Below, in pieces: positions 33,562-43,941 of a stretch of DNA of 59,560 nt; position 1 is the stretch's first letter; the number at the start of each line of letters is the position of its first letter. The notes under the pieces were generated by a model, which was given only the letters and a program-made list of their open reading frames with translations, was not told the origin of the DNA and did not search any database. A program made the position numbers and the translations under genes. This DNA comes from Cladosporium sp. IMV 00045. Lineage: Eukaryota > Ascomycota > Dothideomycetes > Cladosporiales > Cladosporiaceae. The stretch lies in NCBI GenBank assembly GCA_001931905.2, contig MSJI02000543.1, positions 1 to 59,560 on the forward strand, written 5' to 3'.

Positions 33562-35132
33562 TCAAAGCCAATATTTCCGCTCATCCTCCAGCATCCCTCT
33601 AGGAACATTCCCCGTCCTGCCAGTCAACACCTCACCCCTGCCACGTTTCAAAAACTGCCCAAAACCCTTTCGACCGACAATCCCAGCACCATCATCCTGC
33701 CACACAACCTCTCCCCTCAAAATAGTGTACCGAGGCCAATTCCCCACCTCCACCCCTTCAAAAGGCGTGTAGTCGATATCGTGATGCATTCCGCTCTGCG
33801 CAATCGTCCGCGCGCCCTTAGCGCCGGGATACCAGATGATCAAATCCGCATCGTAGCCCGGAGCGATGCTGCCCTTGCGACCTTCCAAACCGTACAATTT
33901 CGCCGCGTTGCTCGCAGTCAACTGCACGTAACGAGGCAGGCTGAGGCGCGCTTTCTCCGCGGGCTGACACGCTGGCGTTTGGGAGAATAGCAGCGGGACT
34001 CTGGTTTCGAGGCCGGGCAGGCCGTTGGGGATTTTGGAGAAGCGCGGGATTCTGTCGATGAGGCCTAGTTGTTTCCCGCTGGGATGATCGTATTTGCTGG
34101 GCGCGTGGTCGGAAGAGAAGGTCGTGAATGTGCCGTTGGCGATGCCGCGCCAGAGACTCTCGAGGTCTTGGGGGTGGTGTCTGAGGGGTGGCGAGCAGAC
34201 GTGTTTGGCGCCGGAGAAGTGGTCGTGGGGTTTTGCTTGCATGGCGGAGGAGAGCAGGAAGAGGTAGTGAGGGCAGGTTTCGGCGTGGATGGGTAAGAGG
34301 CGGGTTTGAGCTTCGCGGACGTGGTTCATGGCCACTTCGGAGGACATGTGCACGATCAGCATTGGAGCGTCTGCGAGCTCGGCGAGTGAAATGGCCCGAT
34401 AGGATGCTTCGTCTTCTGCGATGCGCGGGCGGGCCATGGCGTGGAAGTGGGGTTCGGTGTTTCTGTTTCGCTCTAGGCCTTCGATGATTATAGAGATCAT
34501 ATCGTGGCTTTCCGCGTGGATCATGGTGGTCATCCCTAAGGCTTTGCATGCGAACAGAATGTCGAGGACCTGCCTATCTCCGAGTTTCTTCGTTTCGTAG
34601 GTCATGTAAAGCTTGACGCTCGTGATGCCTTCGTCCTTCGCGAGGTGAGGCAGCTCATTCTCTAGGATTTTCTTCGTCGGATTGGTTAGGATGAAGTGGA
34701 AGCCGTAATCGCAGTAGCTTTGGCCTTGCGATTGCTGGTGGTAGTTTTCAAGCTCAGGGTACAGCGAAATGTCGTCTCGTTCTTGAGAGGCGAATGCGAT
34801 CATTGTGGTTGTGCCACCCGCGATGGCGCTCCTTGATCCACTTTCGAAGCCATCACCAGTCGGCGCGTTCTTTTGTGCGAGATGGACGTGAGAGTCAACA
34901 CCGCCTGGTGTGATGTATGCTCCTTCGCAATCTATCACGTTGGTATTTGGAGATGCAGGTAAGGCCTTGCCAATGCAGGCGATCGTGCCATCTTTGATAC
35001 CTATCTGCAAACCTTCGGTGAGGATTTCGCTTGCAGTCACCTGAGAGACGGTTAATCAATTTTGGCATTGTTTGCATTGCATGATGAGTCTCGTACGATG
35101 ATTCCGTTTGTAACGATGAGATCGAAGCCCAT
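33562..35132 (-). CDS. Hydantoinase/dihydropyrimidinase, two exons
   Basis: A zinc amidohydrolase that opens cyclic amides such as hydantoins or dihydrouracil. Exon 1 (35132-35097) encodes the conserved start MGFDLIVTNGII. A 56-bp intron (GTACGA donor, CTCAG acceptor) precedes exon 2 (35040-33562); the product is 504 residues. Metal ligands are visible: His63 and His65 (DSHVHL), the carboxylated Lys155 (SVKLYM), His187 (HAESHD), His243 (VHMSSE) and Asp323 (SSDHAPS). Barrel signatures PGGVDSHVHL and AGGTTTMIAF are typical. It is divergent from an N-carbamoyl-D-amino-acid hydrolase gene 367 bp away, so the likely product is an N-carbamoyl amino acid passed to that enzyme. Dihydropyrimidine catabolism remains an alternative. 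Confidence 0.93.
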
Positions 35133-35499
35133 AATAGCCAGGGTTGCTGGAGTTCACTGCCCCACTGTGTTCGCCCAAGCTTGCAATTTCCTCCTGATTG
35201 ATGCACTTTGAATATGTTATTACTATGCACGATGCTCGAAGTCGTTGCGTTGCTTCTCGATTAGTCTTCTGATATGACAATTGACATGTAGCGAACGGAA
35301 AGTCGAGAAGTTGTATCTGTGAGGACCTTCTAAAAAGGGCAAGATATGCTCGGGCAACGATAGGCGTGGTATGGCCGGCCAACGTGCATACCAAGGCGGC
35401 AGACGGCCATAATACAGGGAAACATGTCGAAACAAACCTGACCCTGGTGTTCTCTGCCTACGATACTTCGTCTTATACTTCCCGCGCGTCATTTCAATC
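35133..35499. promoter_or_regulatory. Bidirectional promoter of the hydantoinase/carbamoylase pair
   Basis: Only 367 bp separate the two start codons, so regulatory sites are probably shared. One HGATAR-type element (CGATAG near 35358) is seen, which alone is weak evidence for GATA-factor nitrogen control. No coding frame is supported inside. Confidence 0.6.
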
Positions 35500-36540
35500 A
35501 TGGCAAGAAAACTCACTGTCGCCGCAGCCCAAGTCGGTAGAATTGATCGCGGCACCCCCAAATCAGAAACGGTCAAGAGACTCCTGAAGCTATTGCGCGA
35601 GGCTGCAGAGAAAAAAGTGCAACTGGTTGTCTTCCCCGAAGCCACTCTCACCACATTCTTCCCACGGCATCTCATCCAGTCTCAAGAGGAGCTAGACAAG
35701 TTCTTCGAACATGGCCAGGACATCACGCAATCAACAGACGTCAAGTCGCTTTTTGACGAAGCGAAGAGCTTACGTATAGACATCGTCCTCGGCTATGCGG
35801 AACGCACTCCTGATGGCACAGGGTACAACACCTGTGTCTATTTCTCCGCGAGCGAGGAGAAAATCCTGAGCAAATATCGCAAAGTGCATCTTCCAGGGAC
35901 CAAAGAGCCATTCGAGGATCCGAAGGCAAACAATCAACTCGAGAAGCGCTATTTCACGCCTGGAAATATTGGATTCAAGGCATTTCGCGCTCCAGGACTG
36001 GTGCCGGAAGCCGTGAAGAAATCCACGGCTAAGGAAGGGCAAAGCGCAGTAGGCAAAGGCGATCCGATCTTCGGGATGATGATTTGCAATGACCGAAGGT
36101 GGCCAGAAGCCTGGAGAGTGCACTCGCTCCAGGGAGCCGAACTCATAATGTTCGGCTACAACACTGGCGGTAATTCCATGCATCTGAGAGGATCGAAGCC
36201 CATGACGCCGGAGCAAGCGCAAAAGGAGGCTCTCTTCCACTCACGACTCGTCCAGCAGGCGAACAGCTACATGAACGCCTGCTTCTCCATTTCCTCTGCA
36301 CGCTGCGGTCTGGATGATGGGAAGTACGACCTCATTGGCGGCAGTAGCATTGTTGGTCCGGAGGGACATGTTGTAGCCGAGGCGCAGACTACGGCAGATG
36401 AGCTGATCATAGCAGAAATTGACCTCAGCGACTGCAGGCCCGGAAAAGAGAAGACTTTTGACTTTGCGCGGCACAGAAGGGTTGAGACGTACGGGCTGAT
36501 AAGCGAGCAGACAGGCGTTGTTGAGCCCGAGTTGTTGTAG
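35500..36540 (+). CDS. N-carbamoyl-D-amino-acid hydrolase (nitrilase superfamily)
   Basis: Hydrolyses N-carbamoyl-D-amino acids to D-amino acid, CO2 and ammonia. The 346-residue single exon carries the nitrilase triad Glu47 (FPEATLTTFFPRH), Lys128 (YRKVHLPG) and Cys196 (ICNDRRWPE). The sequence around each is close to the bacterial D-carbamoylase pattern: TTFFPR follows the Glu, and LEKRYF.PG precedes the Cys segment. It is about 40 residues longer than the bacterial enzyme, partly through a Lys/Ala-rich insert (about 166-187) before the Cys. No targeting signal is seen, so it is probably cytosolic. Head-to-head placement with the hydantoinase gives a two-step route to an amino acid. Stereospecificity is inferred from family likeness only. 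Confidence 0.93.
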   Translation: MARKLTVAAAQVGRIDRGTPKSETVKRLLKLLREAAEKKVQLVVFPEATLTTFFPRHLIQSQEELDKFFEHGQDITQSTDVKSLFDEAKSLRIDIVLGYAERTPDGTGYNTCVYFSASEEKILSKYRKVHLPGTKEPFEDPKANNQLEKRYFTPGNIGFKAFRAPGLVPEAVKKSTAKEGQSAVGKGDPIFGMMICNDRRWPEAWRVHSLQGAELIMFGYNTGGNSMHLRGSKPMTPEQAQKEALFHSRLVQQANSYMNACFSISSARCGLDDGKYDLIGGSSIVGPEGHVVAEAQTTADELIIAEIDLSDCRPGKEKTFDFARHRRVETYGLISEQTGVVEPELL

Positions 36541-37316
36541 ATTCTGAAGTTTGATAGCCTGAGTGTCGGTTTGCAGCAAGATCATTCAGGCGATTTTAGG
36601 ACAAAACTGCCGATAAGGCCTCCAGCAATATTAGTATCGTGCTTCTCGCTTCCGCCGCCACAGGTGAATGCTTGTTGCTCTTTACGGGAGGCGTGAGAGG
36701 GTTCCTCGGGTGCACTATGACTGATTCCGAAAAGCCACGAACATGTGATCTCCTTAACAGGCTGGAAGAAGATCGGCGGGCGGGAGGTGCTGCAGGGGGT
36801 GGCAGGATCTCCGAGTGGACGGTGTGTCAGTTGGCGCGGTGTCGAGAGTTTGCTCAGGAAGCCGTGGCAGCGAGGCAGCCCAGATCCGATTTCCATAAGA
36901 AGCAAGTCATTTTGCCCATGGGGGAGTCTGGACAAGACACGGAAGTGCATCGGCGGCAGGGCTAGCATCAAGCACAATCACCCATTTGCATGTTATATGT
37001 GCCAAGCACGGGGTGAGGCTCCGTTGTTTGTTGCAGACTAAACACGCTGGCCAAGCGCTAACAACTCCATCATCACTCTGTACCCCGACAGGCTTTCGCA
37101 CATCACGACTCCACCGAACGTTATATCCCACATTGCCACGGGCTGCTTCGGATAGCGTGTAACTCTATTTGACGTTTCCGTGCGGGGCTACGTGGCAATT
37201 AAAGGGAACCCAGCCGCGAGAACCGTTGACAATCGATAGCTTGTAAGCAATCTATACGCGCGTGCGGCTCTTCTGTCCGTGACATCCAACTACTGCAATG
37301 TTCGCCCGTGGCCGGC
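36541..37316. other. Intergenic region, no gene seen
   Basis: This is the 3' flank of the carbamoylase gene and the upstream region of the regulator-like gene. I looked here for a missing zinc-cluster exon for that gene and found no CxxC pattern in a usable frame. Confidence 0.55.
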
Positions 37317-38990
37317 ATGGCGACCTACACGCTCGACGATGAGGACCTGTACTATCTAGATGACATGTCCACGGACATGCCAAACACTATGGCTCGCTGG
37401 GACTCACACGAACTCTCACCCCGACAGGCAGCAGCCGCGAAACTGGCTGTGGAAGAACAGCCTACTCCGAAGCCGGTCGCGCGTCGCCAGAGTCGGCCTC
37501 AAGGCAAAATCGCTCGTCGCAAGCGGTTACGGGCGCCACAGCGGCTAGACGGCACCGACCCTACACCCTGGATGGCCGACGAGGACGACGAGAGCTACGA
37601 CGAGGAAATCAAATCTGAAAACACCAAGGCTCGCGAGCTAGATGAGGTGAAATCAAATCATTCTGGTCCGGATGGATCCACGACGGCGCTTTCTCCATTT
37701 CGGTCACCATCTCAAAAACTTTTATTTGGCAAGAATGGCGAAGATGTCGAAGAGATTGGCCAGTGGTACTTCGTGTGCCAACTACCTGAGCACGATCGAG
37801 AGTTCTTCACCTCGGTCCAGGACAACTGGGTCAAAGACATCTGGGACATGGGTCGGAGTAGTGAATCAATCTTCTCGGCTCTGGGTGCATTCGCCCTGCA
37901 CAAGAAGGCCCTGTTGGGCGGCAATCAAGCCAGACCTGACTATTACGAGCAGAAAGGCCAGATTATTCAGGACATCGTCGCAGAGATCCAGCGATCACCT
38001 AACGGACCGAACTCGCATACAGTCCTAGCAATGGCAGTACTGGCTTACTTGGATATTCGAGACGACCAATTTGACGCGGCTGCTACGCATCTCCGCGCTG
38101 TCCGCAACTTCATCGATATGCCCAGCATGTCACCCCAAGGGTGGCTCTACTGCGTCTGGATAGATTTACGCCAAGCTCTTTTCACTGGCACCGAACCGAA
38201 TCTTCCTTTCTACGTCCCCGTCGCTTTCCGTGGCGTTCCCAAATCACTACAATCTTATCAACGAGAAGCCTTTCGACTTGGTGGCATCAATGCTTCGCAG
38301 TGCCCGCGGTCACCTGTTTTCACTCTGGACATGGCATCAGATCTTCTCGGCAAACTTCACGCTCTCTGCTACTGCTCTGAGATTGTTCAGGCGTCCGAGT
38401 CGCCGCCGTTCGGGCAAGTCTATGCTTTGGAATATGGCCTTCGAGTAGTGCAAGCTCGGGCGAAACACAACGACAAAGATCATCTTACCGCACCAATCCT
38501 GCTCATTTCATCAGCAATACAACTGCACGTCTGGATGGCAGCACGATTCTACACACCTCAGGCCAGGGAAACGCATCTGGGCCTCATCAATATGGCTTGC
38601 GAAGTCATCAGCGGCTTTGACGACATGATCACTCAGTGGTACATCGCCGCTGGGCTTGAATCACTGATATGGGTACTCTTTACTCTGGCGGCCAGTCTGC
38701 GAGCACACGAACGTCCACAGACAACTGAGATGGTTGGGCTCCTCTACAAGGCTCTCCGCAAGGCCCGCATCAACACTTGTGAAGATCTGGAGGCCAAACT
38801 CAGACAGTGGCCCTGGCTCGCAAACTGGCATCCAGTCCAGATCGACACTGTTTGGGAGATGCTATGCGCGCGCTATCCAGATCTTGTCCCGCGAATAGCC
38901 GTGCGCAATGTACCTGGCACAACTCAGGATCCAAACAAAGCTCGACATAGGTGGTTTCTGGGTGGCTTGGAATTCTACAACAGCCTATAG
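37317..38990 (+). CDS. Fungal transcription-factor-like protein without DNA-binding domain
   Basis: A 557-residue protein whose helical core (about 125-520; for example EHDREFFTSVQDNWVKDIW, FSALGAFALHKKALL, TVLAMAVLAYLDIRDDQFD, ATHLRAVRNFI) resembles the fungal-specific regulatory domain found C-terminal to Zn2Cys6 domains. No zinc cluster precedes it. The N-terminus is acidic (DDEDLYYLDDM) followed by an Arg/Lys-rich patch (RRQSRPQGK, RRKRLRAPQR) that could be a nuclear localisation signal. The frame opens at a GTG; the first in-frame ATG is 37317. It lies about 0.8 kb after the carbamoylase gene and might regulate that pair, but this is only positional inference. Confidence 0.8.
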   Translation: MATYTLDDEDLYYLDDMSTDMPNTMARWDSHELSPRQAAAAKLAVEEQPTPKPVARRQSRPQGKIARRKRLRAPQRLDGTDPTPWMADEDDESYDEEIKSENTKARELDEVKSNHSGPDGSTTALSPFRSPSQKLLFGKNGEDVEEIGQWYFVCQLPEHDREFFTSVQDNWVKDIWDMGRSSESIFSALGAFALHKKALLGGNQARPDYYEQKGQIIQDIVAEIQRSPNGPNSHTVLAMAVLAYLDIRDDQFDAAATHLRAVRNFIDMPSMSPQGWLYCVWIDLRQALFTGTEPNLPFYVPVAFRGVPKSLQSYQREAFRLGGINASQCPRSPVFTLDMASDLLGKLHALCYCSEIVQASESPPFGQVYALEYGLRVVQARAKHNDKDHLTAPILLISSAIQLHVWMAARFYTPQARETHLGLINMACEVISGFDDMITQWYIAAGLESLIWVLFTLAASLRAHERPQTTEMVGLLYKALRKARINTCEDLEAKLRQWPWLANWHPVQIDTVWEMLCARYPDLVPRIAVRNVPGTTQDPNKARHRWFLGGLEFYNSL

Positions 38991-39848
38991 TGCCTCGTGG
39001 CTATCGTCGTGCAAAGCGAATCTGCGTTACGCGAGTTTGACTACATGCATGATACTAGGAGCGTTTCGAGGCGTATCACAGAAGTCTCGGCACCTCCACT
39101 TACATAGCCGCCGGAAAACCACTACATGTGTTCAAGTCATGACCAAACACATGCTCACGCTAACAGCTCAGCTTCAGGCTGCATTGCCAACTTTGCCCCA
39201 GTCTTCCCGGTTTCTTGGGCAACTGCAGTGATCCAAGGGAGCTGAGTGGCATTGCGAAGGTGTTTACGTTGGACGTAGAACATGAACGTCACCGTCATCG
39301 ACGAAATGAAGTTGTGCCGCTACTTCTTGTGGTGTTAATTCCCGGGGTAGCAACGGCTTCATATGGTCATCCGGTGTCTGAAGGACACAGCCAAGGCAAT
39401 TGCAATCTCTGTTGGGCGGCAAGGCCAAAGACTCAACAGGCGCTTGCATCTCAACCTAGGATCGCGACAGCATAGGTCTGCTCCGCAGTTGTTCGGAAAG
39501 GGTTCATGATCAAGATCCTGTCCAAAACAAAGAAACCGGAAACGTCTTATCGGGATCACCAGAATCGACTTCGCGCCGGCTGAGCGTCCCCGGCACCGGG
39601 CGGTGAAAGGAGGTCGATATTCAGAGAGTCGATAGGTACAAGGGTTAACGAAGCATAACGACGAGCTGATAGGTAGATCATGGGCGGAAAGGGGAATGGG
39701 CGGGGAGGCGGAGTCTAGATGAACTGAATTGATGAATGCATTAATATCCTGACGTAATTGGCTGAGTACCGCAGTCGCAACTATGCCGGTTGGATAAATT
39801 GTCAAGGCATCTAATAGGTTTGTCGTATAATGCACTGCAATAGTTCGA
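38991..39848. other. Convergent intergenic region
   Basis: Between the regulator-like gene (+) and the Zn2Cys6 gene (-). One minus-strand frame of about 150 codons (39359-39835) has no domain and is rejected. No other structure is seen. Confidence 0.55.
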
Positions 39849-41537
39849 TCAACTTATGAGCTGGGATATTCGGGCACTTGTACCGCCACTACCATCCCAC
39901 CGGCACACCTGCTCGTCTCCGTCTTCTTGCGTGATCTCGTCGCCCAGATGCGTCACCCTTGCACAAGAACTGTCGCTACTTTCGTGCGTCGCGTCCATGA
40001 TCCTAGGAACGTCCGGCAACGCAAGTCCCAGCTCGTCAAACCGAGATCGCAACAGAGGCAGCAAAGCTTCATTGCCACCTCTGAACCCCCCGAGGACCTT
40101 GCCAAGCTGCACCAGGTACTCTCGCGGGCCGATTTGCGTTTCGTGGGCCCATCTGTTGGGCATGCAGACCATCACGTCTGCGATCGTATTGGCGAACTCG
40201 AACAGTTTGAGCTCCATCCCGGAGCCGTGGGCTTCGAGGCTGTCGACTGAGGTTACCGATAGTTCGGTGAGGAGGTCTCGAACCACTTGCAGTGGGAACA
40301 GAAGGCTTGTGATGTCGCCGCTGGGATCTGTGGTCATGGAGATACGGGAGACTGCCAGCTTCCACAGCTGGAGTCGCGTCCAGTGTTGCGTGACTCCGAC
40401 GTCGGCTTTTTGCAGCTGGTTGTAGGGTTGTGTTGGTTGTGGAAGTCGGAGGAGCTGGGTGTGATAGGAGAAAAGTTCGAGAGCTGTTTGGCTGGCGTTT
40501 GTTGATGAGGCCTCGGATAGAGCCTTGAACATGTTGCAGAGAGATACGAAACCTGACAGCATGAACGATTCGGTACTTGCTTGCGGCAATGGCAGATTTG
40601 ATGGGACCGCCAGGGTGCATGGCAGATCATACTGTAGCGCATGTGCCTGCTCGGTGATGAATAGTAGCCATAGGGTTCGCAAATCCGCATCAGCTTGATC
40701 GCTTGATAGGCTATCGTAATGCGTAGGCCTGTGCATGTCCAGCATGTGTGCGATCGAAATGGCTTCTCTCAAGGTGAGAGTGCTTGTAGTCTGCCTTTTG
40801 GTGTGAAGGTGGGCTACGTGGAGGAAGAAGGAGACTTGAAGATTGTCTCGTGAGGGGTGTTCGCGATAGTCTTGAGCTCGACGCAGCGATTCAATTTCTT
40901 CGATGATAAGCTCCGGCTGGAGTATAAGCCCGTTCATGTCGGCGGCGGATAGCTGTAGTTGCAGAATCGTAGCAACACAGATGCTTGCTGCAAGCATATA
41001 AGTTGCTGCATCTGGGGTTGTGGTTCCTAGTCTCAGTGTGAGAGAGGTCTTTTCCACAATCGGCCATACAGGATACAGCTTGTGGTGATATATGTCTAGG
41101 TAGAGCGCCAGATGATCGATACTAATGTTGTAAGGATATGCCGGTTCATGGTCAGAATGTACATCTGTGGCAGGATTTTGCTCTGGAGTCAGATGGTCTT
41201 CTGGTAGTTGCACACTCGTGTGCTCTGCCGACAAGAAGTTGTCTAGATCAAAAGCTTCGGATCGAACCCTTTGCGAAGCCGCTCCATCGAAAAAGGAATT
41301 GCTCGCTGTCAGTGGACGTAGATCCTCGGGTCGCAATCGCTGGAGTGGCGGAGGCGTATGCTTGATCTTATCGAGTTTGTCAAGTGTCTTTTTCTGTATG
41401 CCTTTTGGTCCGGATTTCTGTCGTGGTCGCTTTCGGGTACACTCTAGAGAGGTATTCATGCATCCAGCGCATGGTGTCAGTCCGTCACACCGGATCCTTC
41501 GGACAGCACATCCATCGCACACTCGTCGCTGGCTCAT
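39849..41537 (-). CDS. Zn2Cys6 transcriptional activator, MAL-activator-like
   Basis: A 562-residue binuclear zinc-cluster regulator. The cluster is CxxC-x6-C-x5-CxxC-x6-C with Cys7, 10, 17, 23, 26 and 33, followed by a basic linker with SGPKGIQKK, like the GPK linker of MAL-type activators. The middle (about 130-330) matches the fungal regulatory domain (DIYHHKLYPVWPIVEKTSL, AASICVATILQLQLS, LREAISIAHMLDMHRPTHYD, LRTLWLLFITEQAHAL). I chose ATG 41537 because it places the cluster at the N-terminus as usual; the open frame extends 44 codons further. It sits in tandem 371 bp beyond the glucosidase stop, as in fungal maltose loci, and probably activates the glucosidase and sugar transporter. Confidence 0.93.
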   Translation of the reverse strand: MSQRRVCDGCAVRRIRCDGLTPCAGCMNTSLECTRKRPRQKSGPKGIQKKTLDKLDKIKHTPPPLQRLRPEDLRPLTASNSFFDGAASQRVRSEAFDLDNFLSAEHTSVQLPEDHLTPEQNPATDVHSDHEPAYPYNISIDHLALYLDIYHHKLYPVWPIVEKTSLTLRLGTTTPDAATYMLAASICVATILQLQLSAADMNGLILQPELIIEEIESLRRAQDYREHPSRDNLQVSFFLHVAHLHTKRQTTSTLTLREAISIAHMLDMHRPTHYDSLSSDQADADLRTLWLLFITEQAHALQYDLPCTLAVPSNLPLPQASTESFMLSGFVSLCNMFKALSEASSTNASQTALELFSYHTQLLRLPQPTQPYNQLQKADVGVTQHWTRLQLWKLAVSRISMTTDPSGDITSLLFPLQVVRDLLTELSVTSVDSLEAHGSGMELKLFEFANTIADVMVCMPNRWAHETQIGPREYLVQLGKVLGGFRGGNEALLPLLRSRFDELGLALPDVPRIMDATHESSDSSCARVTHLGDEITQEDGDEQVCRWDGSGGTSARISQLIS

Positions 41538-41908
41538 GATAAGAATCTGAAAATGATGGCCTTGCCAGGAAGGAAGCATTGAGGTTGAAATCGAGACGAG
41601 AGCGAGGACACGAAGATGTGACGCCAAGCAAGCGGGGATGTTGCCTCCAATCGTGCGAGAAGAAGTCAAATAACCTTATTTCCACAACATGTATGATTGA
41701 TGATACGAAATATCCGATGCTCTCGTGGCTTGGCTTTCTCGTCGCCCAAATGAGGTTGAGATGTGATCGTGTGATCGGTCCAGCTTTCAAAGTCAACCAC
41801 AAGGTTCTACTCATCACGCAACGGAAAGGTCAGCAAGAAGAACAACAGGATCATTACAGAGTGACAATCAATCGACGCCCATTCAATTCACTATGGAGTA
41901 ACTAGAAG
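41538..41908. other. Promoter of the Zn2Cys6 gene and 3' flank of the glucosidase
   Basis: A 371-bp spacer between two minus-strand genes. I find no clear CGG-pair site here, so autoregulation by its own factor is not indicated. Confidence 0.5.
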
Positions 41909-43693
41909 CTACAGTCGACTACTTGGACGCCCAAGAGTGCATGCAAATGCCTCGAACGGCCTCAATGAAACAGCGTGAGCGCCTGGGTTTGACATCACGC
42001 TTCCGTGAGTGCTAATTAGCAGCTCATCTTCTCTAGGGGTCTGAAACCCAGAAGGGATCGACCATTGGACCTCTCTCTCGCGGAAGTTGCATACGACGAG
42101 CACAGAGTCTCCATTGAAATCTCTGGTGTAGGCGAAAATATCCTCGTTCGCAGCATCGACCATTTCGAAGTTCCCGTAGACGAAGACGTCCATCATCTGC
42201 TTGCGAAGACGCAGTACATCAGCCCAATACTCGAAAGGGCTCTCGGCTACACCGACTTGTGTCGCAGCATTGCATAGAGTATAAGTGTCGTTGACGCGGA
42301 ACCATGGCTGACCGCTGGTGAACCCGGCGTGACGTTCCGTAGACCATTGCATTGGTGTGCGAGCATTATCCCGACTCTTGATGTGGTATTGTGATTTCGC
42401 CAGGGCCTTCGCTTCTTCGTCGCCAAATTCACACAGCTCTTCCCAATGATTCAGAGTTTCCAGGTCGTGGAACTCTTCCATGCTCCAGTCGGAAGGGATG
42501 TTCGACATCCCCAGCTCTTGGCCTTGGTACAGAAACAATGTTCCACTCTGCAGGCCCAAAAATGTCGCGAACATTTTCGCGGCGGCCTGTCGGAACTCAG
42601 GCTTATCCGAGCCCCATCGAGAGATCGTTCGAGCCTGGTCATGGTTCTCGAGATAGAGAGCATTCCAGCCTCCATTTTCGTACATGAACTTCTGCCATTT
42701 GTTGACGATGCTCTTCAGTTCTGACATTTGCCAGTCTTGCGGACTGAACTTCCCTCCCTTTCCGTGATCGATTCCCTCAACGATCTCAAAATTGAAGATC
42801 ATGTTGAGTTCATTACGTCCAGAGCCCACACACCTAAGAATCTCATCAGGGTCCTCCACCCACGGCATCTCGCCGACATTGAATGCATTGTATTCTTTCA
42901 TGATGCCACCCATGACTTTTAGGTACTCATGAATGCGAGGACCGTTCGCATAGTGCTCTGAGCCGTGGTGGAATTGGCGCTCTGGGTGCACGACTTTCGC
43001 ATCTGGTAATGATGGGTCTTTGCTGATGAGGTTGATGACATCCATACGAAAGCCATCGACTCCCTTATCGAGCCAGAAGCGCATGGTATCGTAGACTGCT
43101 TTACGCATGGCCTCGCACTCCCAATTGAGATCCGGCTGCTCTTTGGCGAAAAGATGGAGGTAGTATTCTCCGGAAGGTTCGTCGTAAGTCCACGCGCCTC
43201 CACTGAAGTATGAACTCCAATTGTTTGGCGGGTGGCGATTGCCTTGGGCATCGTATCGCGGCTTGCGCCAAATATACCAGTCGCGGTAAGGGTTGGTCTT
43301 CGACGAGCGAGATTGCTTGAACCACTCATGCTGATCTGAGGTGTGGTTGACAACAAGGTCCATGACTAGCTTGAGGCCTCTTTGATGAAGACCGTCAATC
43401 AGATTATCCACGTCTTGCATCGTGCCGTATCGAGGATCTATTGCCCTGTAGTCGGCAATATCATAGCCCATGTCCACCAACGGGCTCTTGTAGATAGGGC
43501 AAACCCACACAACATCGACGCCCAATGCTTTGATGTAGTCCAGCTTCTCGATGATTCCTGGGATATCACCCACGCCGTCTCCGTTGGAGTCTTTGAACGA
43601 GCTGGGGTAGATTTGGTAGATGGATGCTTCCTTCCACCATGCTCGCTGCACATAAGGTGAGGAAGTAGGCTGTGTGTCTGCGCTCAAGGCCAT
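41909..43693 (-). CDS. GH13 alpha-glucosidase, probable isomaltase type
   Basis: Hydrolyses alpha-glucosidic disaccharides and oligosaccharides to glucose. The 594-residue single exon has no signal peptide, so it is cytosolic and acts after uptake. GH13 blocks are intact: WWKEASIYQIYPSSFKDSNGDG, DLVVNHTS, GFRMDVIN with nucleophile Asp218, VGEMPW with acid/base Glu275, and LENHDQAR with His351 and Asp352. The residue after the nucleophile is Val219. In yeast enzymes Val here marks isomaltases (alpha-1,6 preference) and Thr marks maltases, so isomaltose-type substrates are predicted. It is divergent from a sugar transporter and in tandem with a Zn2Cys6 activator, forming a MAL-like locus. Confidence 0.95.
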   Translation of the reverse strand: MALSADTQPTSSPYVQRAWWKEASIYQIYPSSFKDSNGDGVGDIPGIIEKLDYIKALGVDVVWVCPIYKSPLVDMGYDIADYRAIDPRYGTMQDVDNLIDGLHQRGLKLVMDLVVNHTSDQHEWFKQSRSSKTNPYRDWYIWRKPRYDAQGNRHPPNNWSSYFSGGAWTYDEPSGEYYLHLFAKEQPDLNWECEAMRKAVYDTMRFWLDKGVDGFRMDVINLISKDPSLPDAKVVHPERQFHHGSEHYANGPRIHEYLKVMGGIMKEYNAFNVGEMPWVEDPDEILRCVGSGRNELNMIFNFEIVEGIDHGKGGKFSPQDWQMSELKSIVNKWQKFMYENGGWNALYLENHDQARTISRWGSDKPEFRQAAAKMFATFLGLQSGTLFLYQGQELGMSNIPSDWSMEEFHDLETLNHWEELCEFGDEEAKALAKSQYHIKSRDNARTPMQWSTERHAGFTSGQPWFRVNDTYTLCNAATQVGVAESPFEYWADVLRLRKQMMDVFVYGNFEMVDAANEDIFAYTRDFNGDSVLVVCNFREREVQWSIPSGFQTPREDELLISTHGSVMSNPGAHAVSLRPFEAFACTLGRPSSRL

Positions 43694-43826
43694 GGTGGTA
43701 CAAGTGAAGTCGTGAGAATATGGTGATGGAGAAGTGCAGAAAGGGGAGGGTGCGAAAGAGTGATACTTACATATGCCATGGTACGATAGGGACCGCAGGA
43801 TACTTTGCTAGACAGCAATCAACACT

Positions 43827-43841
43827 CGGCGTCTTCTTCGG
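43827..43841. promoter_or_regulatory. CGG-N9-CGG, MAL-activator-type site
   Basis: Direct CGG repeat with a 9-base spacer, 134 bp before the glucosidase start. It fits the MGS-N9-MGS form reported for the yeast MAL activator. The neighbouring Zn2Cys6 protein is the obvious candidate binder. Confidence 0.5.
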
Positions 43842-43927
43842 CGCTGTAGAGACGATGCCCTGTAATTGCCCATGGGGTTTGATCATGTGGTAGTGAATTG
43901 GCTCGCATCGATTCTCGTTGGGATACG

Positions 43928-43941
43928 CGGCCCTTGCTCGG
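43928..43941. promoter_or_regulatory. CGG-N8-CGG, AmyR-type site
   Basis: Direct CGG repeat with an 8-base spacer. This equals the CGG-N8-(C/A)GG site known for the starch/isomaltose regulator AmyR of aspergilli. It is 235 bp from the glucosidase start and 466 bp from the transporter start. Confidence 0.5.

Noticed and set aside
39359..39835. 158-codon minus-strand frame between two regulator genes
   Set aside because: No domain, no convincing start context and ordinary intergenic composition.
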